DNA of 12,533 nt, taken from NCBI GenBank assembly GCA_001805655.1, contig MHGR01000137.1:2287-14819 (forward strand). Reading direction: 5' to 3'. The notes beneath the pieces are model-generated. The model had not been told where the DNA came from. It saw nothing but the letters and a program-made list of their open reading frames with translations, and searched no databases. Shown piece after piece: positions 1-5,625 of the stretch. Numbering within the stretch: position 1 is the stretch's first letter; each line of letters opens with the position of its first letter. Made by a program: the position numbers and the translations under genes. Source of the stretch: Omnitrophica WOR_2 bacterium RIFCSPHIGHO2_02_FULL_52_10 (GTDB taxonomy: Bacteria; Omnitrophota; Gorgyraeia; Zapsychrales; Zapsychraceae).

Positions 1-436
1 CCAAAATGACCGCGACGTACCCGGCCAGATTGGCCTGCGAGCTCAAGGCGTCCATTTTTTGGGCGATGGTGGAGCGGGGAATCATCTCCATGCTGATGGC
101 GCTGATGTTGTTTTTGACAAATTCGTCGATTAATTGGGGTTCGTTGAAGGGGTCAAGGAAACTGATGTGGAGCGACCCTTTTTTGAGCCTGCTGATTTCC
201 TCCTGCGGCGGCTTGCGCAGGCGCAGGACAATGTCGCTGGAGGCAAGAATGGTGCCGCGGTCGGTGACGGCGGCCCCGGCCCTCTTGTAATCGTCATCGC
301 TGAGCCCGATGGCCGCGCCGATGCCGGATTCGACCGAGATTTGGGCCCCTTTTTTGACCAGTTTTTCTACCGAAGCGGGGATGAAGGCCGCGCGATTCTC
401 GCCAACATAGGTTTCTTTAGGAACTCCGATGACCAT
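1..436 (-). CDS. pntA: NAD(P) transhydrogenase subunit alpha, N-terminal part (truncated by window edge)
   Basis: Read on the minus strand, 145 codons stay open from an ATG at 436 to the window edge, so only the N-terminal third is present. The protein begins MVIGVPKET. It contains RKPPQEE near residues 74-80, SMEMIPR at 115-121 and DALSSQANLAGY at 129-140, which match the NAD(H)-binding domain I of proton-translocating transhydrogenase alpha subunits. Alanine dehydrogenase shares this fold, but the SQANLAGY stretch favours PntA. The family makes NADPH from NADH at the cytoplasmic membrane using the proton gradient. An in-frame stop lies ten codons upstream with no other ATG between, which fixes the start; I see no good Shine-Dalgarno. 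It is divergent from fprA, whose product consumes NADPH, so a shared redox role with sulfite reduction is plausible. The plus-strand reading frames over this stretch are shadows. Confidence 0.88.
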   Translation of the reverse strand, partial: MVIGVPKETYVGENRAAFIPASVEKLVKKGAQISVESGIGAAIGLSDDDYKRAGAAVTDRGTILASSDIVLRLRKPPQEEISRLKKGSLHISFLDPFNEPQLIDEFVKNNISAISMEMIPRSTIAQKMDALSSQANLAGYVAVIL

Positions 437-505
437 GGACGGTGTGTTTTCGAAATTTTAGGGAAGTTGGTGTAAGACTTGAGGTGCGTCCTCTTAATTC
501 CATTT

Positions 506-533
506 ACATTATCAGAATCCATTTTGTTGTCAA
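506..533 (-). promoter_or_regulatory. Putative sigma70-like promoter of pntA
   Basis: On the minus strand TTGACA (533-528) is followed after 16 bp by TAATGT (511-506), with a TGA just before it resembling an extended -10. It points toward pntA, whose ATG lies about 70 bp downstream. It is the mirror image of the fprA promoter. Confidence 0.5.
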
Positions 534-562
534 GGGGAATTCAGAAATTGTGCCTTGACAAC
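526..562. repeat. 10-bp perfect inverted repeat between divergent promoters
   Basis: GTTGTCAAGG (526-535) and CCTTGACAAC (553-562) are perfect inverted copies separated by 17 bases. Each arm contains the -35 hexamer of one of two divergent promoters, so the repeat may be only the consequence of mirrored -35 boxes, or an operator controlling pntA and fprA together. Confidence 0.55.
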
Positions 563-582
563 GGTCAATGGCAAGGTAATAT
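555..582 (+). promoter_or_regulatory. Putative sigma70-like promoter of fprA
   Basis: TTGACA (555-560) and TAATAT (577-582) are separated by 16 bp. Transcription would start near 590, leaving a leader of about 200 nt to fprA that contains the heptad repeat element. Confidence 0.55.
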
Positions 583-630
583 ACAGATTCGCGGAATAAT
601 CAGGATCTGGTTTATTGTATCGCATGACCA

Positions 631-775
631 AATTTAAGGAACAAGGTACAAACAATTTCCAAAAATCAAATTCGAAGCTCCAAACCCGCTGAAGGTCAGA
701 TGTTTGGATCTTGAACAATTGTAATTTGAGACTTGTTTGGTTTTTGTATCTTGCATCTTGTATCTTGTAATTTTG
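631..775. repeat. Heptad inverted-repeat element, copy A (upstream of fprA)
   Basis: The left arm (about 631-690) is rich in ACAAGGT/ACAAACA-type units. The right arm (about 700-775) is the complementary series and ends in tandem 7-mers: GTATCTT, GCATCTT, GTATCTT, then GTAATTT. The arms can fold as a long imperfect hairpin. The element ends about 18 bp before the fprA ATG. An in-frame ATG at 733 lies inside it and was rejected as the gene start. Confidence 0.75.
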
Positions 776-792
776 ATCAAAGGGAGAGCATC

Positions 793-2166
793 ATGCCGGT
801 CCAACTAGGAACAAATGAACGGCCTTTACGGGTGGCGATTGTGGGCAGCGGGCCCAGCGGTTTTTATGCCGCCGGAGCGCTCTTAAAAGCACCGGTCAAG
901 GTGGCTGTGGACATGTTTGACCGCCTGCCGGTGCCTTATGGCCTGGTCCGTTACGGTGTGGCGCCTGACCATCCCAAGATCAAGAATGTTACCAGTGTTT
1001 ACAAGAAGACCGCCGAGCTGGAAGGCTTTTCTTTCTTGGGCAATGTGAACGTCGGCACGGACATTGAGGTCAGTGAATTGAAAAAATATTATGACGCGGT
1101 TCTTTTCGCCTGCGGGGCGGAGACGGACCGCAAGTTAGGGATCCCCGGAGAAGATCTCAAGGGCAGCCACACGGCCACGGAATTCGTCGCCTGGTATAAC
1201 GGGCATCCGGATTACCGCGGTCGCGCGTTTGACCTCTCCGGCAAGTCGGCCGTGATCATCGGGCAGGGGAATGTCGCCATGGACGTCTGCCGGATCTTAA
1301 GCAAAACCGTGGACGAACTGAAGGCCACCGATATCGCCTGCCACGCCCTGGAAGCCCTGGCCGAAAGCAATATTAAGGAAATCCACCTGATCGGCCGCCG
1401 CGGCCCGGTACAGGCCGCCTTTACGCCGGTGGAAATCCGCGAATTCGGCGAGCTGGCGGACTGTCATCCCGTGGTCGACCCCAAGGATCTTGAGGTCAAC
1501 CAGGCCAGCCAGGCCGAGTTGGATGCCCCGGACAACGCCCAGCGCCGTAAAAATTACGAAATTTTAAAGAGTTTATCGGCGATGCAGCCGGGGAACAAGC
1601 GCAAGAGATTGATTGTCCATTTTCTTAAAAGCCCGGTTGAGCTGGTTGGCGATAAGGGGGTCCAAAAAGTCATTCTTGAGAAGAATAAGCTTACCGGGGA
1701 GGCCGGCAAACAAAAATCCGCAGGGACCGGGGAAAAAGAAGAGCTCAAATGCGACATCCTTTTCCGCAGTGTTGGTTACCGCGGCATCCCCATCAAGGGC
1801 GTGCCGTTTCACGAATCATCGGGCGTTTTCCCCAACGACAAGGGCCGTATCACCGAGAATGGTCAAGTTGTTCCCGGGCTATACACGACTGGCTGGATCA
1901 AGCGCGGGCCTTCCGGTGTTATCGGCACGAACAAGCCGGACAGTGAAGAGACCGTGGCCAGCCTGCTGGCCGATGCGGGCACGTTAACGCCGTGCGCCCA
2001 GCCTGACACCCGGGCCCTGACCAAAATTCTCAATGCCAAAGGCAAACGCGTGGTCACGTTCCAGGACTGGCTGAAGATCGATGCCGCGGAGATCCAGCGC
2101 GGCCAAAAGGCCGGGAAACCGCGGGAAAAATTTGTCGCGGTGGAAGAAATGATCAGTATTCTCTAA
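793..2166 (+). CDS. fprA: NADPH-ferredoxin reductase, FprA/adrenodoxin reductase type
   Basis: This 457-residue flavoprotein matches the family's usual size (about 450-460). It moves electrons between NADPH and a ferredoxin through FAD in the cytoplasm. Visible motifs are the FAD dinucleotide fold GSGPSG (18-23), the family signature [20 protein letters not shown] (45-64), the NADP-binding [11 protein letters not shown] (157-167), [14 protein letters not shown] (201-214) and the C-terminal FAD-contact stretch [20 protein letters not shown] (367-386). I chose ATG 793 because GGGAGAG lies just upstream and because the longer in-frame start at 733 falls in a repeat element and adds unrelated residues. 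The sulfite reductase downstream has no flavoprotein subunit and needs reduced ferredoxin, so FprA is a logical electron donor; no ferredoxin gene is present in the window. The pairing with SiR is inference from context. Confidence 0.95.
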   Translation: MPVQLGTNERPLRVAIVGSGPSGFYAAGALLKAPVKVAVDMFDRLPVPYGLVRYGVAPDHPKIKNVTSVYKKTAELEGFSFLGNVNVGTDIEVSELKKYYDAVLFACGAETDRKLGIPGEDLKGSHTATEFVAWYNGHPDYRGRAFDLSGKSAVIIGQGNVAMDVCRILSKTVDELKATDIACHALEALAESNIKEIHLIGRRGPVQAAFTPVEIREFGELADCHPVVDPKDLEVNQASQAELDAPDNAQRRKNYEILKSLSAMQPGNKRKRLIVHFLKSPVELVGDKGVQKVILEKNKLTGEAGKQKSAGTGEKEELKCDILFRSVGYRGIPIKGVPFHESSGVFPNDKGRITENGQVVPGLYTTGWIKRGPSGVIGTNKPDSEETVASLLADAGTLTPCAQPDTRALTKILNAKGKRVVTFQDWLKIDAAEIQRGQKAGKPREKFVAVEEMISIL

Positions 2167-2168
2167 GT

Positions 2169-2190
2169 CCCTGCCGGGGTAAGTTTTTTT
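2169..2190 (+). terminator. Weak possible terminator after fprA
   Basis: A short CCC/GGG stem around 2169-2179 is followed by a run of seven T (2184-2190). The stem is only 3-4 bp, so this may not terminate. It overlaps the lead-in to the hcyS promoter. Confidence 0.25.
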
Positions 2191-2192
2191 CC

Positions 2193-2221
2193 TTGATTAC
2201 ACAATCCTATTGCGCTATACT
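2193..2221 (+). promoter_or_regulatory. Sigma70-like promoter of the hcyS-metY unit
   Basis: TTGATT (2193-2198), a 17-bp spacer and TATACT (2216-2221) predict a start near 2228. The leader to hcyS would be about 175 nt and begins almost exactly at the first arm of a 12-bp inverted repeat. Confidence 0.6.
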
Positions 2222-2229
2222 TCCATCCC

Positions 2230-2367
2230 TATTGACGTCCGTATAGGGAATGGAACCTTTGCGGACGTCAATACTGCTACCGCTCCAACGAGTTGTGAAA
2301 GATGCACTGGTTCCATTGCTAATGCGGTGGTCTGTAAATCAGCCATAAATACGGTCCGCAAATCAGC
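2230..2367 (+). promoter_or_regulatory. Structured 5' leader upstream of hcyS
   Basis: A perfect 12-bp stem forms between TATTGACGTCCG (2230-2241) and CGGACGTCAATA (2262-2273) with a 20-base loop. AATGGAACC inside that loop (2249-2257) is perfectly complementary to GGTTCCATT (2309-2317), which would make a pseudoknot. A near-direct repeat follows, GGTCTGTAAATCAGC (2329-2343) and GGTCCGCAAATCAGC (2353-2367). I do not recognise a known riboswitch class; it does not look like a SAM-I or TPP element. One plus-strand frame is also open across roughly 2216-2380, so a gene remnant is an alternative explanation. Confidence 0.45.
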
Positions 2368-2404
2368 AAATTTCCATATATAAGACAAGGAGGCGCAGGG
2401 AGTT

Positions 2405-2686
2405 ATGAAATTAAAAGTCAACGGTAAAGAGCAGGCGTTCAGCAAAGCTTCCCTGTCCATAAAGGAACTGCTGACGGTGTGCAAGGTCAGCCAGCTGGAC
2501 ATGGTTTCGGTGCAGTTAAACGGGGCATTCGTGAATAAGGAGAATTACCAAGCCACCAAGGTCAAGGAAGGCGATGAGGTCGATTTCTTGTATTTTATGG
2601 GGGGAGGTACATTCGTTGCTCGTTGTTCGTTGCTCGCGAAAAACGAGAAACCACGAGCAACCAGCAACGAGCAACTACTATTATGA
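2405..2686 (+). CDS. hcyS: ThiS/MoaD-like sulfur carrier protein with C-terminal extension (HcyS-like)
   Basis: The first 68 residues form a typical small beta-grasp sulfur carrier, beginning MKLKVNGKEQ and ending in the signature FLYFMGGG (61-68). In this family the C-terminal glycine is adenylated and converted to a thiocarboxylate that carries sulfide. Most relatives stop at or within a residue or so of GG, but here the frame continues for 25 more residues (69-93), and nearly all of that tail is encoded by a heptad hairpin repeat. A protease would have to expose the glycine; the nearby JAMM protein is the obvious candidate, as HcyD removes a terminal alanine from HcyS in Wolinella. AAGGAGG at 2387-2393 supports the start. 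The stop overlaps the metY start as ATGA, suggesting translational coupling. The symbol is assigned from gene context; ThiS or CysO-like naming is possible. Confidence 0.85.
   Translation: MKLKVNGKEQAFSKASLSIKELLTVCKVSQLDMVSVQLNGAFVNKENYQATKVKEGDEVDFLYFMGGGTFVARCSLLAKNEKPRATSNEQLLL
2615..2675. repeat. Heptad inverted-repeat element, copy D, inside the hcyS 3' end
   Basis: The left arm (2615-2636) is tandem 7-mers, two GTTGCTC flanking one GTTGTTC. The right arm (2654-2675) is the complementary series built of GAGCAAC and CAGCAAC. The 22-base arms pair with two mismatches around a 17-base loop. The organisation is the same as in the other elements but the 7-mer differs. It encodes most of the HcyS tail and ends 7 bp before the metY ATG. 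Confidence 0.8.
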
Positions 2687-3921
2687 ATAAGCTCAAATTC
2701 ATCACCAAAATTTTACATAACCCTTTCCTCAAAGAGGACCCGCACGGCTCCCTGCAGATGCCCATCTATGACAACGTGGCCTTTGAATTCAAGACCTCGG
2801 AAGACATTGAGCTGGCGTTTCAGAGAAAGAAGCCGGCGCACATGTATTCGCGCATCAGCAACCCGACCGTGGAGGCCTTTGAGCAAAGGATCCGGGCGGT
2901 GACCGACGCGGCCGGGGTCATAGCGGTTTCCTCGGGGATGGCGGCCATCACCAACGTGCTCTTGGCAATCGCCAAACAGGGGGACAATATCATCAGCACC
3001 AAGCACCTGTTCGGCAACACCTATTCGCTCTTTACCAAGACCCTCAAGGAATGGGGGCTGGAGGTGCGCTTCACCGATCTGACCCGGCCGGAAAATGTCC
3101 AACCTTTGATCGACGGCAAGACTAGGGGCGTGTTTTTTGAAACTATTACCAATCCCCAATTGGAAGTCGTCGATGTTGCGGCCATCGCCAAGATCGCCAA
3201 GGCCAAGAACGTTCCAGTGATCGCCGACACCACACTGACGCCTCCCTATGCATTTAACTCGAAGGCATTTGGGGCGGACATCGAGGTGCTCTCCAGCACG
3301 AAATATATCTCCGGCGGGGCGACTTCGGTGGGCGGGGTCATCATCGATAACGGCACCTTTGACTGGAGCAAGAACCCGAAGCTGAAGGAGGAGGCCAAGC
3401 AGTTTGGGCCCTTTGCCCTGATCAACCGCCTGCGCCGCGAGGTGTTCCGCAATCTCGGCTCGTGCATGTCGCCGCATACCGCCTTTCTGCAGAGTGTCGG
3501 TCTCGAAACCCTGCCGCTGCGCGTCGATGCCACCTCGGCCAACAGCCTCAAGATCGGCGCATTTTTGGAAGGCCACAACAAGGTCAAGGCGGCCCATTAT
3601 CCGGGCTTGAAGAGTTCGCCGTTCTTCAAGATCACGACCAAACAATTCGGGGAAAGGGCCGGCGGGCTGTTGACGTTTGACTTATCATCTAAAAAAGAAT
3701 GTTTTAAATTCATGGACGCGTTGAAACTCATCCGCCGCGCAACGAACTTGAATGACAACCGCACGCTCATCCTGCACCCGGCGTCGACGATCTTTTGCGA
3801 ATTTGACGAGGCCACGCGCAAAGAGCTGAACGTGCGCGAAACGATGATCCGGTTGTCGGTGGGCATTGAAGATACGGACGATTTAATTGCGGACATTGAA
3901 GGGGCGTTTAATCAAATTTGA
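2683..3921 (+). CDS. metY: PLP-dependent homocysteine synthase (MetY/O-acetylhomoserine sulfhydrylase type)
   Basis: This 412-residue enzyme of the Cys/Met-metabolism PLP family shows YSRISNPT (55-62), SSGMAA (83-88), the PLP-ring aspartate in ADTT (181-184), the Schiff-base lysine K207 in SSTKYISGG (204-212), and a C-terminal HPAST followed by IRLSVGIED (about 389-397). MetY adds sulfide, or in the HcyS pathway a carrier thiocarboxylate, to O-acetyl- (or O-succinyl-) homoserine. Cystathionine gamma-synthase has the same fold, but the carrier, E1 and JAMM neighbours favour the thiocarboxylate-dependent MetY role. ATG 2683 is chosen because an upstream in-frame TTG at 2623 lies in a hairpin repeat. 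There is no Shine-Dalgarno before 2683, only the ATGA overlap with hcyS, so translation probably depends on re-initiation after hcyS. Confidence 0.9.
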   Translation: MNKLKFITKILHNPFLKEDPHGSLQMPIYDNVAFEFKTSEDIELAFQRKKPAHMYSRISNPTVEAFEQRIRAVTDAAGVIAVSSGMAAITNVLLAIAKQGDNIISTKHLFGNTYSLFTKTLKEWGLEVRFTDLTRPENVQPLIDGKTRGVFFETITNPQLEVVDVAAIAKIAKAKNVPVIADTTLTPPYAFNSKAFGADIEVLSSTKYISGGATSVGGVIIDNGTFDWSKNPKLKEEAKQFGPFALINRLRREVFRNLGSCMSPHTAFLQSVGLETLPLRVDATSANSLKIGAFLEGHNKVKAAHYPGLKSSPFFKITTKQFGERAGGLLTFDLSSKKECFKFMDALKLIRRATNLNDNRTLILHPASTIFCEFDEATRKELNVRETMIRLSVGIEDTDDLIADIEGAFNQI

Positions 3922-3970
3922 CGTAGGGCGACCAGCCGGGCAACCCTTAGAACAATTTAAAAGATAAGCA

Positions 3971-4106
3971 ATTTTAAGTAACAAGATACAAGGTACAAAC
4001 AAATCTCAATGTTCAAAATTCAAGCCTCAAACGGATAAGTTGGCTGGTTTGGAATTTGAATCTTGGAGTTTGGAAATTGTTATTTGTATCTTGTTTCTTG
4101 TAATTT
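3971..4106. repeat. Heptad inverted-repeat element, copy B (metY-hcyF junction)
   Basis: The left arm (3971-4030) carries ACAAGAT/ACAAGGT-type units. The right arm from about 4051 can be read as consecutive 7-mers such as GGAATTT, GAATCTT, GGAGTTT and GGAAATT, running to GTATCTT, GTTTCTT and GTAATTT. The central ACGGATAAG is shared with copy C. The element ends about 26 bp before the hcyF ATG, and an in-frame ATG at 4063 inside it is not the gene start. Confidence 0.75.
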
Positions 4107-4131
4107 AACGGTCAAATTATTTAGGGAAGCA

Positions 4132-4944
4132 ATGGATTTGAACGAACAACAACTAGAGCGCTACAGCCGCCACATCATCTTAAAGGACGTCAGCATCGAG
4201 GGCCAGCAGAAGATCATGGCGGGCAAGGTCCTGATTATCGGTGCCGGCGGCCTGGGCGCACCGGCAGCCCTTTACCTTGCCGCCGCGGGTGTGGGCACGA
4301 TCGGTTTGGTGGACGACGACGTCGTGGACCTGACGAACCTGCAGAGGCAGGTCATCCATTTCACCCCGGATGTCGGCAAGCCGAAGGTGATCTCCGCCAA
4401 GGAAAAGATCCTCCAGATGAACCCGGACGTCCAGGTGGTGACGTATCAGGAATTGGTCATGGCCAATAATATCGAGCGGATCATCAAAGACCGAGATTAT
4501 GATTTTATCATCGACGGGACGGACAACTTTCCGGCGAAATTTCTCGTCAACGACGCCTGCGTGTTCCTGAAAAAGCCGTATTCGCACGGCGGCATTTTGC
4601 GGTTTGACGGGCAGACCATGACCTACACGCCGGGCAATGCCTGCTACCGCTGCATTTTCGGTTTTATGCCGTCGCTCAATGCCGTGCCGTCATGTTCCCA
4701 GGCGGGCGTATTGGGGGCCATCGCGGGGATGTTAGGCACCATCCAGGCGGCCGAGACGTTGAAGTATCTGGTCGGCAAAGGTGAGCTGTTGACGAACCGT
4801 TTGCTGATCTTTAACGCCTGGAACATGGATTTCCGCACGGTCAAGGTCAAGAAAAACCCGGATTGCCCGGTCTGCGGCAAAAAACCGACGATCACAAAAC
4901 TGGTTGATGAAGAGCAGAAAGCCTGTGATTTGAAGGAAAATTAG
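4132..4944 (+). CDS. hcyF: E1-like sulfur-carrier adenylyltransferase (ThiF/MoeB/HcyF family)
   Basis: This 270-residue protein adenylates the C-terminal glycine of a ThiS/MoaD-like carrier so that sulfide can displace AMP. It shows the nucleotide-binding GAGGLGAP (37-44), the DDD acidic patch (61-63), the arginine-finger stretch NLQRQ (69-73), DGTDN (128-132), two zinc-binding CxxC pairs CYRC (171-174) and CPVC (245-248), and SCSQAG (187-192) holding a conserved cysteine. Length and motifs fit MoeB/ThiF without a C-terminal rhodanese domain, consistent with free sulfide from SiR as sulfur source. The start at 4132 has AGGGAAG just upstream; a longer frame from 4063 begins inside a repeat. 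Lying between metY and the JAMM gene it is best read as HcyF, though MoeB or ThiF cannot be excluded by sequence alone. Confidence 0.92.
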   Translation: MDLNEQQLERYSRHIILKDVSIEGQQKIMAGKVLIIGAGGLGAPAALYLAAAGVGTIGLVDDDVVDLTNLQRQVIHFTPDVGKPKVISAKEKILQMNPDVQVVTYQELVMANNIERIIKDRDYDFIIDGTDNFPAKFLVNDACVFLKKPYSHGGILRFDGQTMTYTPGNACYRCIFGFMPSLNAVPSCSQAGVLGAIAGMLGTIQAAETLKYLVGKGELLTNRLLIFNAWNMDFRTVKVKKNPDCPVCGKKPTITKLVDEEQKACDLKEN

Positions 4945-4948
4945 AAAT

Positions 4949-5099
4949 ATTTAAATCACAAGATACAAGGAACAAGAAACAAACAAATCCCAATACTCAA
5001 ACTCCAAGATACAAACGGATAAGAATCGGTGTTTGGAATTTGATTATTGGTTTTTGGAAATTGTTTGTACCTTGTATCTTGTTTTTTGTAGCTTTAAAT
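4949..5099. repeat. Heptad inverted-repeat element, copy C (hcyF-hcyD junction)
   Basis: The left arm (4949-5020) has ACAAGAT/ACAAGGA-type units. The right arm (5030-5099) reads as 7-mers GGAATTT, GATTATT, GGTTTTT, GGAAATT, then GTACCTT, GTATCTT, GTTTTTT and GTAGCTT. The centre contains ACGGATAAG, as in copy B. The element ends about 10 bp before the hcyD start. Confidence 0.75.
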
Positions 5100-5109
5100 T
5101 CATAATTTT

Positions 5110-5505
5110 ATGAGAATAAAGAAGGATATCTTAGAGCAGATCATAAAGCACGCGCAGGAAGGGGCGCCCATTGAGATGTGCGGCTATTTGGCCGGCCGAA
5201 ACGGCGTCATCTGCAAGCAATATAAGATGACAAATACCGATCACAGCGAAAAGCATTTTGCCTTTGACCCCAAGGAGCAGTTTGCGGCGGTGAAAGACGC
5301 CCGGGCTGAAGGGCTGGAGTTCAGCGCCGTGTACCACAGCCACCCTGCCAGTCCCGCGCGACCTTCCCAAGAAGATATACGCCTGGCGTATGACCCCTCG
5401 ATCAGCTACGTGATCATTTCCCTGGCCGGAAAACAGCCCGATGTCCAATCCTTCAAGATCAAAGATGCCCAAGTCGCCCGCGAGGACATTGAAATCGTCG
5501 AATAA
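5110..5505 (+). CDS. hcyD: JAMM/MPN+ metalloprotease (HcyD/Mec+ type)
   Basis: This 131-residue single-domain protein carries the full JAMM zinc motif: glutamate E22 in IEMCGYL, HSHP (76-79), S86 and D89, spaced as HxH-x7-S-x2-D. Relatives cut next to the terminal glycine of beta-grasp carriers. Mec of Mycobacterium releases cysteine from CysO; Wolinella HcyD trims HcyS-Ala and later frees homocysteine from HcyS. Here it could do both jobs and would additionally have to remove the 25-residue HcyS tail. All catalytic residues are present. I see no Shine-Dalgarno before ATG 5110; the upstream sequence is AT-rich and directly abuts repeat copy C, so initiation may depend on the hairpin region or on coupling. 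It is preceded by hcyF and followed by a separately promoted sir. Confidence 0.9.
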   Translation: MRIKKDILEQIIKHAQEGAPIEMCGYLAGRNGVICKQYKMTNTDHSEKHFAFDPKEQFAAVKDARAEGLEFSAVYHSHPASPARPSQEDIRLAYDPSISYVIISLAGKQPDVQSFKIKDAQVAREDIEIVE

Positions 5506-5546
5506 TTTTGAAAAGAAAGCACTTAAGTCTACCAAACCGGTCGTGT

Positions 5547-5573
5547 TAAATAAGTCTTGATTTGACTTATTTA
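5547..5573. promoter_or_regulatory. Inverted-repeat operator candidate overlapping the sir -35
   Basis: TAAATAAGTC (5547-5556) and GACTTATTTA (5564-5573) are perfect 10-bp inverted arms around a 7-base centre that contains the -35 hexamer. Position and symmetry fit a dimeric repressor site. The regulator is unknown and not encoded in the window. Confidence 0.55.
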
Positions 5574-5584
5574 TGTGTTATAAT
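5557..5584 (+). promoter_or_regulatory. Sigma70-like promoter of sir
   Basis: TTGATT (5557-5562), a 16-bp spacer and a perfect TATAAT (5579-5584) preceded by TGT as an extended -10. The predicted start near 5591 gives a leader of about 35 nt, with AAGGCGG (5611-5617) as ribosome binding site for ATG 5626. Confidence 0.7.
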
Positions 5585-5625
5585 TTCAATGAATCTAAAT
5601 AATCTTATCAAAGGCGGAACACGGC

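Noticed and set aside
6..475. Plus-strand frames over the left end
   Set aside because: They are shadows of the minus-strand pntA, whose translation shows clear family motifs while the plus frames show none.
530..718. Minus-strand 62-residue frame
   Set aside because: It spans the fprA promoter and heptad repeat copy A and has no recognisable protein features.
733..792. Longer N-terminus for fprA
   Set aside because: The extra residues come from the heptad repeat; GGGAGAG before ATG 793 and family length support the later start. The same reasoning rejects 4063 for hcyF and 2623 for metY.
2228..2404. SAM-I, TPP or cobalamin riboswitch upstream of hcyS
   Set aside because: The conserved boxes of those classes are not present; only unassigned stem-loop potential is seen.
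2215..2502. Minus-strand 95-residue frame opposite the hcyS leader
   Set aside because: It overlaps the promoter, leader structures and hcyS, and has no family resemblance. Together with an open plus frame it could reflect a gene remnant, but I cannot support it.
2713..3645. Long 310-residue minus-strand frame opposite metY
   Set aside because: Its length is explained by the GC-rich codon pattern of metY; the sequence is Arg/Gly/Asp-rich with no motifs and no ribosome site.
3922..3960. tRNA-like or terminator-like GC stretch after metY
   Set aside because: The AGGG/CCCT pairing is only a few bases and there is no cloverleaf or T-run.
631..5099. CRISPR array
   Set aside because: The tandem 7-mers are too short, contiguous and degenerate, without equal spacers, and no cas genes are present.
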